Assembly (NCBI GenBank): GCA_031276105.1 | Contig: JAISNS010000080.1 | Location: 1-12,127 of the forward strand | Length of the DNA: 12,127 bases | Direction of reading: 5' to 3' | Origin: Dysgonamonadaceae bacterium | GTDB lineage: Bacteria; Bacteroidota; Bacteroidia; Bacteroidales; Azobacteroidaceae | Shown here: positions 6,761-12,127 of the stretch, piece after piece | Position numbering within the stretch: the stretch's first letter is position 1 | How the letters are laid out: each line of letters starts with the position of its first letter | Position numbers and translations under genes: made by a program | Notes under the pieces: model-generated | Told to the model about the DNA's origin: nothing | The model's database searches: none | The model's input: only the letters and a program-made list of their open reading frames with translations

Positions 6761-7675
6761 TCAATTTTTGCCTTTTAAACGGCGAAGTTCGGCAAGGGCG
6801 GCTTCCAGTTCTTCGCGTTCTTTTTCGCGTTCTTCTCGCTCTTTTTCAAGATCTTTTGCCAGTCTTTCGACATCCTTAGCCAGTTTTTCGCGTTCTATCC
6901 GGCCTTCTTCGAGACCTTCTATTCTACCTTCGAGCTTTGAGGAAGCAATCATACTCACATCGTGGCTTCGCTGATTTAACACATACTCGTATGCTCTCCG
7001 CTCCTCAATCGTGAGTTTTTCCCGGTCCAATACCTCCCGCGCTTTGTCTAATCCTTTGGCGGTAAAGTCGTCACGGACGGCGTTGTGCTTCAAAAAATAA
7101 ATCCATTCATCCAAGGTATCTTTTGCCGCATCGTTGAAATTATTGATTTTCAGGATGTAATATTCGGGATAAAGGTCTCCTGCCATCTCTTTTCCAAAAG
7201 TATTGCGCTGCGCTTTGGATAGCCGAAGCTCATCATTGCAATGCAAGCCTTTGAAATGGGTTTTCCCGTGATAGACATAATCTTCGCCCTGCCCCAAATC
7301 GAAATAGACAATGTTTATCGAATAGATTTTTTTCACTTCCAGATATTCATCGCCCTGTAACATGCGTTCGGTAAGCGCTTTACTTGTTCCGAACAACATT
7401 CGTTGCAAAAAATCCATCTCTATGGAAAACTGCAATTCAATGAGCAATATCTCGCCGTCTTCGTCCTCGACCAAAACATCAACACGGTTGTATTTGTCGC
7501 CGGCATGTTCTTTGTTACTCTCGCTTTCCCCAATATTTTTTACGATAATGTCGCGCATTAACAATTCGCTCAAAAAGCCTTCCAGAATTTCATAATTAGC
7601 TTTATTGCGCAACAACCGTTTTAAAGCATAATCGAAGGATATAAGCACACGTTCGGTCGGTTTTGAATATTCCAT
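6761..7675 (-). CDS. Rpn-family PD-(D/E)XK nuclease with coiled-coil C-terminus
   Basis: 304 residues. The N-terminal two thirds look like the Rpn / 'PD-(D/E)XK nuclease family transposase' group: an early FDYALKRLL helix (14-22), then Asp66 (NRVDVLVEDEDG) and the ExQ pair Glu80-Gln82 (LLIELQFS), a variant of the usual ExK typical of this family. Rpn proteins are DNA endonucleases first seen as promoters of RecA-independent recombination, and some act in phage defence; they are not true transposases. From about 245 to 300 the chain is a highly charged coiled coil built of short repeats (EGRIE twice, LAKD twice, a run of E/R/K), probably for oligomerisation. It has its own promoter (7709-7737), and differs in theme from the core genes around it, which suggests a later insertion. 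A possible internal start is discussed in the findings. Confidence 0.85.
   Translation of the reverse strand: MEYSKPTERVLISFDYALKRLLRNKANYEILEGFLSELLMRDIIVKNIGESESNKEHAGDKYNRVDVLVEDEDGEILLIELQFSIEMDFLQRMLFGTSKALTERMLQGDEYLEVKKIYSINIVYFDLGQGEDYVYHGKTHFKGLHCNDELRLSKAQRNTFGKEMAGDLYPEYYILKINNFNDAAKDTLDEWIYFLKHNAVRDDFTAKGLDKAREVLDREKLTIEERRAYEYVLNQRSHDVSMIASSKLEGRIEGLEEGRIEREKLAKDVERLAKDLEKEREEREKEREELEAALAELRRLKGKN
6812..6896 (-). repeat. Short in-frame repeats in the rpn coiled-coil region
   Basis: The plus-strand decamer TTCGCGTTCT occurs three times, at 6812-6821, 6824-6833 and 6887-6896; the first two are exactly 12 bases apart. Because 12 is a multiple of three, gain or loss of a unit would lengthen or shorten the coiled coil without breaking the frame. 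Confidence 0.7.
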
Positions 7676-7708
7676 GATGTTCTATTTTATTTTTAAAATC
7701 ACTAATTA

Positions 7709-7726
7709 CAAAGATACATTTTATTT
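7709..7726. repeat. Direct repeat flanking the rpn gene, right copy
   Basis: The partner of 6691-6708, 1018 bases away and in the same orientation, 16 of 18 identical. It contains the -7 element of the rpn promoter. Together the two copies bracket the whole rpn reading frame. Confidence 0.55.
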
Positions 7727-7737
7727 CCGACACGCAA
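7709..7737 (-). promoter_or_regulatory. Promoter of the rpn nuclease gene, Bacteroidota type
   Basis: On the minus strand a TTG (7735-7737) lies 18 bases before TATCTTTG (7709-7716). The -7 octamer is identical to that of rpmH. Transcription should start near 7702, about 27 bases before the ATG at 7675. The leader also holds a small AT-only inverted repeat (7684-7689 with 7694-7699), too weak to call a regulator. Confidence 0.68.
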
Positions 7738-7756
7738 AAAAATTTCCGACAACATT

Positions 7757-8176
7757 TTATTTGCCGGAAGCAGACGGCAACTTAGAATTGATTAGAAAAC
7801 AAATCACAATTCCTAAAAAAGCGCCTATTCCATCGAATAAAAAATCTATCCAATCGCCTGTACGGGTCGAAGAAAGATATTCTTGCAAAAGTTCGATGAA
7901 ACCGCTAAAAAGGGTAGGGAAGAGGAAAGAACCCCAAAATATCCGATTAAGACTTATTTGCCGTTTAAAATACGCGGTATTATCGAAAAAAATCGCTCCG
8001 GATAACGCAAAAAACATCAGAAAATGAACAAATTTATCGAAGTTTTCTACCGGCATATTTTCCGGAATATCCGACAGATTTATAAAACAAAGGAAAAGAA
8101 TAAGGACAGTCAGGAAAACCGATATCCGAAATTTTTTCAAAAAAAGAAATAACGTTTCAAAATAATTTGTAATCAT
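7757..8176 (-). CDS. VanZ-like small integral membrane protein
   Basis: 139 residues with four likely membrane helices (about 17-35, 47-65, 78-99 and 112-130). Conserved polar residues of the VanZ-like family are present: DKFVHF at 47-52, then Glu95, Gln98, Arg105, Asp108, Asp111 and the closing DGIGAFLG at 115-122. VanZ itself gives low-level teicoplanin resistance in enterococci, but most relatives, including stand-alone Bacteroidota copies, have no known function; this gene is not evidence for glycopeptide resistance. Its ATG overlaps the deoC stop region by four bases (8173-8176), so it is likely translated with deoC. It appears to be the last gene of the apt-uvrC run. No clear terminator follows before the rpn promoter. 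Confidence 0.82.
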   Translation of the reverse strand: MITNYFETLFLFLKKFRISVFLTVLILFLCFINLSDIPENMPVENFDKFVHFLMFFALSGAIFFDNTAYFKRQISLNRIFWGSFLFPTLFSGFIELLQEYLSSTRTGDWIDFLFDGIGAFLGIVICFLINSKLPSASGK

Positions 8177-9027
8177 AATACACTTAATATGTTATCTGTT
8201 AATTTACTTGCTCCGATTCTAAAATATTCGGGCGTCAGCCACTCATTGCCTAAAAGTTGCTTAACCAAAGTATAATACTTTAAGGCGTCTTCTACCGTAC
8301 GAACGCCGCCGGCTATTTTAATCCCTGTTTTTTTGTTATGTAAAGCGTCGTATTCTTTTATAGCCTCACACATGGCATATACGGCCTCGAAAGTTGCGCC
8401 GGGATACTCGCCCTTACCGGTCGAAGTTTTAATGAAATCTGCGCCGGAAAACATCGATAAAACGGCTGCTTTTTTAATATTATGTGCGGTCTTCAGCAAG
8501 CCTGTTTCGAGAATTACTTTTAAAGAGGCGCCCCGGCAAGCTTCTTTTATCTCCGAAATTTCTTCACACACTTCTTGAAAGTTATGGTCGAAAAAATCGC
8601 CGGTATTTAAAACAATGTCGATTTCATCGGCGCCATCGGCTACGGCTAACGAAACTTCCGCTATTTTTATTTCCATAAATGTTTGTGAAGAAGGGAAACC
8701 TCCTGCAACGGCAACAAGGCGGACATCTGTTCGCAACGCTTCTTTAACGGTAGAAACGAAATTAGGATATACACAAACAGCGGCAACATTGTTCATCTCC
8801 GGATGCGTGTCATCAAAATTATTGATTTCATCGACAAATTTCCATATTTTTTCTTTAGAATCATCCGAATTTAATGACGTATAATCTATACAGGAATAAA
8901 TAAAACGTAAAATATCCGGAGTATTGTTTTCTTCAAATTTCTCGATGATTGCGGCTGTTTTTTCCTTTACAAACGATTCTTGTAAATTTAAGTTAAAATT
9001 ACCTAACAATTCTTTGTATCTGCTCAT
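8173..9027 (-). CDS. deoC: Deoxyribose-phosphate aldolase
   Basis: Splits 2-deoxyribose-5-phosphate into acetaldehyde and glyceraldehyde-3-phosphate, feeding carbon from deoxynucleosides into glycolysis; cytosolic TIM barrel. 284 residues. The Schiff-base lysine is Lys200 in FIKTSTGKGEYPGATFEA; the other catalytic residues, matching E. coli Asp102 and Lys201, are Asp137 (DEIDIVLN) and Lys237 (GIKIAGGVRT). It is longer than the E. coli enzyme at the N-terminus. Start choice: the frame extends one codon up to a TTG at 9030, but the ATG at 9027 forms a TGATG junction with the stop of the MazG-like gene, a usual sign of coupled translation. It is followed by the VanZ-like gene with a 4-base overlap. 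Confidence 0.96.
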   Translation of the reverse strand: MSRYKELLGNFNLNLQESFVKEKTAAIIEKFEENNTPDILRFIYSCIDYTSLNSDDSKEKIWKFVDEINNFDDTHPEMNNVAAVCVYPNFVSTVKEALRTDVRLVAVAGGFPSSQTFMEIKIAEVSLAVADGADEIDIVLNTGDFFDHNFQEVCEEISEIKEACRGASLKVILETGLLKTAHNIKKAAVLSMFSGADFIKTSTGKGEYPGATFEAVYAMCEAIKEYDALHNKKTGIKIAGGVRTVEDALKYYTLVKQLLGNEWLTPEYFRIGASKLTDNILSVL

Positions 9028-9353
9028 CAATTTAATTTTTTGTTATTTATATGTCTGACTTTATCTCGCAATGTTTTCTTTTCCATATTGGCTTCAAATG
9101 CTTTTGTCAAATCAACGCCTGTTTGATTGGCAATACACAGGAGTACCCAGAGAATATCCGCCATTTCATCGGCCATATTTTTGCTTAAATCGTTTTCCTT
9201 AAACGATTGCTCGCCGTAAGTTCGTACCATGATACGCGCCAATTCGCCTACTTCTTCCGTAAGTATCGCCAAATTGGTTAATTCGCCGAAATAGCGTACG
9301 CCATACGTTTTAATCCAATTATCTACGCTTTGCTGCGCTTCCTCAATTGTCAT
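9027..9353 (-). CDS. MazG-like nucleotide pyrophosphohydrolase
   Basis: 108 residues, all-alpha NTP pyrophosphatase fold of the MazG/dUTPase superfamily, expected to hydrolyse (deoxy)nucleoside triphosphates, possibly damaged ones, to monophosphates. The metal-binding helices are visible: ExxE at Glu34-Glu37 (TEEVGELAR) and ExxD at Glu63-Asp66 (ADEMADILWVLL), followed by the typical QTGVDLTKA helix at 77-85. It is a single-domain protein, half the size of the two-domain E. coli MazG, and lacks a partner toxin, so it should not be read as part of a toxin-antitoxin pair. It starts 18 bases after dtd and ends in a TGATG junction with deoC. The true substrate is unknown. Confidence 0.86.
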   Translation of the reverse strand: MTIEEAQQSVDNWIKTYGVRYFGELTNLAILTEEVGELARIMVRTYGEQSFKENDLSKNMADEMADILWVLLCIANQTGVDLTKAFEANMEKKTLRDKVRHINNKKLN

Positions 9354-9371
9354 TCTCTTTTCAAATTACAT

Positions 9372-9824
9372 TTATTCTCTGTTTTTAGAATCAATCAAAA
9401 TAGTTACCGGACCATCGTTGATTAATTCCACCTGCATATCGGCGCCGAATTTACCGGTCTTAATTTCTTTTTGAAGCGCGACATTCATCGCAACACAAAA
9501 ACGATTATAAAGCGGAACGGCAAAATCGGGCTTCGCGGCACGGATATAAGAGGGACGATTTCCTTTCTTCGTAGAAGCATACAAAGTAAATTGGCTGACA
9601 CAGAGGACTTCGCCGTCAATATCCAACAAAGAACGATTCATAACTCCGTTTTCGTCGGCAAAGATACGAAGATTTATTATTTTTCGCACTAAAAAATCAA
9701 TATCTTCCTGCGTATCCGTATCTTCTATTCCAAGCAAAACCAATAAACCGGTCGCAATAGCCGATTTTAATTGATCGCCGACAGTAACGGACGCTTTGGA
9801 TACTCGCTGAATAACAACACGCAT
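9372..9824 (-). CDS. dtd: D-aminoacyl-tRNA deacylase
   Basis: Removes D-amino acids (and glycine mischarged on tRNA-Ala) from tRNA, a proofreading step that keeps D-residues out of proteins. 150 residues, the normal family length. It starts with the usual [15 protein letters not shown] and carries both family signatures: SQFTLYA at 77-83, with the active-site Thr80, and NDGPVTI at 136-142, which holds the cross-subunit Gly-Pro motif used for chiral rejection. The family works as a homodimer in the cytosol. It lies 34 bases after uvrC and 18 before the MazG-like gene; the uvrC-dtd gap is the widest in this run, but no promoter match was seen in it. Confidence 0.97.
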   Translation of the reverse strand: MRVVIQRVSKASVTVGDQLKSAIATGLLVLLGIEDTDTQEDIDFLVRKIINLRIFADENGVMNRSLLDIDGEVLCVSQFTLYASTKKGNRPSYIRAAKPDFAVPLYNRFCVAMNVALQKEIKTGKFGADMQVELINDGPVTILIDSKNRE

Positions 9825-9858
9825 AGTAAATTATGAATTAATTAACAAGTAAAACAAA

Positions 9859-11667
9859 TCAAATATCCAATCCTTTGAATAAGTGTTCGGCTCGAACTTT
9901 ACCGATTAAATCGGTAATTTCTTCCTTTGACGCCTCTTTTATTCTTTTCATGCTTTTGTATTTTTTTAGCAGCGTTTCTTTTACAACAGGGCCAATGCCT
10001 TTAATAGCATCCAGTTCCGAAACGATCTGCTGTTTGCTCCGTTTATTCCGGTGAAAAGTAATCCCGAAACGATGCGCTTCATCGCGCAATTGCTGAATCA
10101 ATTTCAAGCTTTCCGAATCTTTATCCAAATAAAGCGGGAGGGGATCGATCGGGAAATAAATTTCTTCCAAGCGTTTGGCAATTCCGATAATCGCAATTTG
10201 CCCGTACAAACCCAAATCGTTCAAAGCATCGGTTGCCGCGTGCAATTGCCCTTTGCCTCCGTCAATGACAATCAGTTGGGGAAGACTATCGCCGTCTTCA
10301 ACCAACCGGAGGTAACGCCGGGAAATCGTTTCGTACATGGAAGAAAAATCGTCCGGGCCAACAACGGTTTTTATGTTGTAATGCCGGTAATCTTTTTTCG
10401 ATGGATGCGCCATTTTAAAGACGATGCAAGCCGAAACCGGATTTGTTCCCTGTATGTTGGAGTTGTCGAAACATTCGATGTGAACCGGTAAAGTTTTCAA
10501 ATGCAAATCGGTTTGCAATGTTTTAAGAATACGGGCATAGCGCTGATCCGGATTTAATTTTTCCGCCTGTTTCAAGCGGTCTATCTTAAACTGTTGGACA
10601 TTTTTTTTCGATAAATCCAGCAATTTTTTCTTGTCGCCGCGCCGCGGGATAATAAATTCAACGGCATTCAAATCAATATCGGGAGAAAAAGGAACAATAA
10701 CTTGACCGGCCTTGCTCTCAAAACGTCTCCTCAGTTCTACAATTCCCATTCCCAGAATACTTTCTTTCGATTCGTCCAAACACTTTTTATATTCAATGGT
10801 ATAACCCTGCACAATAGAGCCGTAGGCAATGTGCAGATAATTGATATAGGCCGACTGACTGTTGTCGTCGTACGAAAAAACGTCAATATTATGAAACTCC
10901 TCCTCCTGACTTACGACGACCGATTTTGAAGAATAATTCTTCAGCGTATTGTAGCGTTCTTTCATCAGTTCGGCTTCTTCAAAAAGGAGATTTTGAGAGA
11001 GTTCAATCATTTGATCGTACAAATGTCTGCTTACTTCGTTTAAATTTCCTTTGAGGATTTCTTCGATTGTTTCGATGTTTTTGTTGTAATCTTCTTCCGT
11101 TTGCAAGCCAACGCAAGGCGCCAGACATTTTTTTATATGGTACTGCAAACAGAGATTGAATTTGCCTTTTTCGATATTTTCTTTGGTAAGGTTGTGCTTG
11201 CAAATCCGAATCGGATAAAGATTGGAAATCAAAGCGAGCAAATATTTTACATGCGTCACATGGGGGAAAGGACCATAATAATGCGATTTGTCGCTTGTTT
11301 TTTTTCGCGTAAGAAAAACTCGCGGGAAAGGTTCGTTTTTGACCACCAACCATGGATACGTTTTATCATCTTTCAGAAGGATATTATATTTAGGTTGATG
11401 TTCTTTTATCAAACTGTTTTCCAACAGAAGCGCTTCTTCTTCCGATTTCACCACCAAATAACGGATGTCATGAATTTTGCGAAGCATCAGCTGGGTTTTG
11501 GGATTGTCGGAGGTCTTATTAAAATAAGAAGAAACCCGGCGTTTCAGGTTTTTTGCTTTACCTACATAAATAATTACGCCGGATTCGTTCAAATACATAT
11601 AGCACCCAGGTTCTTCCGGAAGCGTCGATAATATGCCGGAAAAATCGGATTGGCGGTTAGAGGTCAT
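9859..11667 (-). CDS. uvrC: UvrABC excinuclease subunit C
   Basis: Makes both cuts around a DNA lesion after UvrA and UvrB have found it. 602 residues with the full domain set: GIY-YIG nuclease at about 15-95 (GCYMYLNESG, IYVGKAKNLKRR, catalytic Glu83); a cysteine region with Cys156, Cys173, Cys181 and Cys185, the spacing seen for the iron-sulphur site reported in E. coli UvrC; a UVR helix pair for UvrB contact at about 215-247; the RNase H-like nuclease with Asp401 (IECFDNSN), Asp469 (VIDGGKGQ) and His532 (DEAHRFG); and two helix-hairpin-helix motifs at about 552-600. ATG at 11667 overlaps the end of apt by 11 bases. Nothing is missing, so it should be active. Confidence 0.98.
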   Translation of the reverse strand: MTSNRQSDFSGILSTLPEEPGCYMYLNESGVIIYVGKAKNLKRRVSSYFNKTSDNPKTQLMLRKIHDIRYLVVKSEEEALLLENSLIKEHQPKYNILLKDDKTYPWLVVKNEPFPRVFLTRKKTSDKSHYYGPFPHVTHVKYLLALISNLYPIRICKHNLTKENIEKGKFNLCLQYHIKKCLAPCVGLQTEEDYNKNIETIEEILKGNLNEVSRHLYDQMIELSQNLLFEEAELMKERYNTLKNYSSKSVVVSQEEEFHNIDVFSYDDNSQSAYINYLHIAYGSIVQGYTIEYKKCLDESKESILGMGIVELRRRFESKAGQVIVPFSPDIDLNAVEFIIPRRGDKKKLLDLSKKNVQQFKIDRLKQAEKLNPDQRYARILKTLQTDLHLKTLPVHIECFDNSNIQGTNPVSACIVFKMAHPSKKDYRHYNIKTVVGPDDFSSMYETISRRYLRLVEDGDSLPQLIVIDGGKGQLHAATDALNDLGLYGQIAIIGIAKRLEEIYFPIDPLPLYLDKDSESLKLIQQLRDEAHRFGITFHRNKRSKQQIVSELDAIKGIGPVVKETLLKKYKSMKRIKEASKEEITDLIGKVRAEHLFKGLDI

Positions 11668-12127
11668 ATTTTATGATTGAATCGACCGGAATATTCAGCG
11701 CTTCAAACGGTTTTCTACCTTTCAAACCTTCCAGTTCTATCAAGAAATTGATATAAATTTTACGGGAATTAAATTGGCGGATCAGGTTTACAGCGGCCAG
11801 CATTGTTCCACCGGTAGCCAACAAATCGTCGTGCAACAAAACGACATCGCCGGAATCAATGGCATCCTGATGAATTTGAATGGAGTCGACGCCATATTCT
11901 TTCGTATAGGTTTCTTCAAAAACTGCGGCGGGGAGTTTTCCCGGTTTGCGAATGGGAACAAATCCCGCATGCAAGCGCTCTGCCAAAAGCGGCGCCATGA
12001 TAAATCCGCGCGATTCAATGGCCACCACTTTCGTGACGCCTTTGTCTTTGTACCGGTCGTACAATCCGTCCGAAAGTTCTTTCAAAAGTTCATAGTCCTT
12101 AAATAGTGTCGTTACATCTTTGAACTG
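11657..12127 (-). CDS. apt: Adenine phosphoribosyltransferase, N-terminus cut by window edge
   Basis: Salvages adenine to AMP using PRPP in the cytosol. The frame is open to the last base of the window (156 residues seen); about 20 N-terminal residues should lie outside, since the visible start QFKDVTTLFKD matches the family block that normally follows the first 20 or so residues. The PRPP-binding motif is VVLLHDDLLATGGT at residues 95-108 of the visible part; the ESRGF block (38-42) and the flexible loop KPGKLPAAVFEETY (61-74) are also present. A TTG at 12085 could be taken as a start, but it lies inside conserved sequence and is rejected. Its stop (11657-11659) lies inside uvrC, so the two are probably cotranscribed. 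Confidence 0.95.
   Translation of the reverse strand, partial: QFKDVTTLFKDYELLKELSDGLYDRYKDKGVTKVVAIESRGFIMAPLLAERLHAGFVPIRKPGKLPAAVFEETYTKEYGVDSIQIHQDAIDSGDVVLLHDDLLATGGTMLAAVNLIRQFNSRKIYINFLIELEGLKGRKPFEALNIPVDSIIKYDL

Noticed and set aside
6761..7675. Rpn protein as the transposase of an insertion sequence
   Set aside because: The family is often named 'transposase', but no terminal inverted repeats were seen; the flanking likeness is a short direct repeat of promoter sequence.
7684..7699. Small inverted repeat in the rpn leader as a terminator or regulator
   Set aside because: Six A/T-only pairs with a 4-base loop are too weak and could arise by chance in AT-rich leader DNA.
7723..7751. 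Ten-base direct repeat ATTTCCGACA at 7723-7732 and 7742-7751 as an operator pair
   Set aside because: The copies straddle the rpn promoter -33 region, which is suggestive, but two short copies in AT-rich DNA next to a gene end are not enough to call a regulator site.
7757..8176. Glycopeptide resistance from a vanZ gene together with ddl
   Set aside because: The VanZ-like protein is a family-level match only, and Ddl keeps the Lys-Tyr pair of a D-Ala-D-Ala enzyme. No vanH, vanA or vanX is present.
9027..9353. MazG-like gene as part of a MazEF-type toxin-antitoxin system
   Set aside because: No MazE or MazF gene is nearby; the protein is a nucleotide pyrophosphohydrolase in a housekeeping run.
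12083..12085. TTG as the start of apt
   Set aside because: The conserved block QFKDVTTLFKD continues upstream in frame to the window edge, so the gene is simply cut off.

Overview
The window looks like chromosomal core DNA from a member of the Bacteroidales (Bacteroidota). Reasons: a NigD-like lipoprotein, a family known mainly from this group; promoter elements of the Bacteroidota type (TAnnTTTG at -7 with an upstream TTG); no clear Shine-Dalgarno sequences; Ddl, RluD and L34 proteins that read like Bacteroidales versions; and the gene order apt-uvrC-dtd-mazG-like-deoC, which I recall from Bacteroides-type genomes. I could not run a search, so genus is left open. All fourteen genes lie on the minus strand, so transcription runs from high to low coordinates.

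Region A (12127 to 7757) is a compact run: apt (5' end outside the window), uvrC, dtd, a MazG-like pyrophosphohydrolase, deoC and a VanZ-like membrane protein. Genes overlap or lie 18-34 bases apart, with TGATG and ATGA junctions, so they probably share one transcript. The theme is purine salvage, DNA repair, tRNA proofreading and nucleotide housekeeping.

Region B (7756 to 6443) holds two genes with their own promoters: a PD-(D/E)XK nuclease of the Rpn/'recombination-promoting' family, and rpmH (ribosomal protein L34), which ends in a strong perfect hairpin terminator. The rpn gene is bracketed by an 18-base direct repeat (16/18 identical) that coincides with the -7 promoter element on each side.

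Region C (6420 to 1) is a second compact run: a kinase-less PASTA membrane protein, RluD-type pseudouridine synthase, ddl, a PlsC-like acyltransferase, a NigD-like lipoprotein and glutamine-dependent NAD synthetase (3' end outside the window). Gaps are 5-20 bases or overlaps, so this is probably one operon linking cell-wall precursor synthesis, membrane lipid synthesis, ribosome modification and NAD supply.

Most of the window is ordinary core genome. The stretch most worth a second look is the Rpn nuclease cassette: a repeat-rich coiled-coil C-terminus, a candidate internal start, its own promoter and flanking repeats. Second is the acyltransferase with an unusual spacing in its catalytic motif. 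No tRNA, rRNA, CRISPR array, insertion sequence or gene-free stretch longer than about 110 bases was seen.
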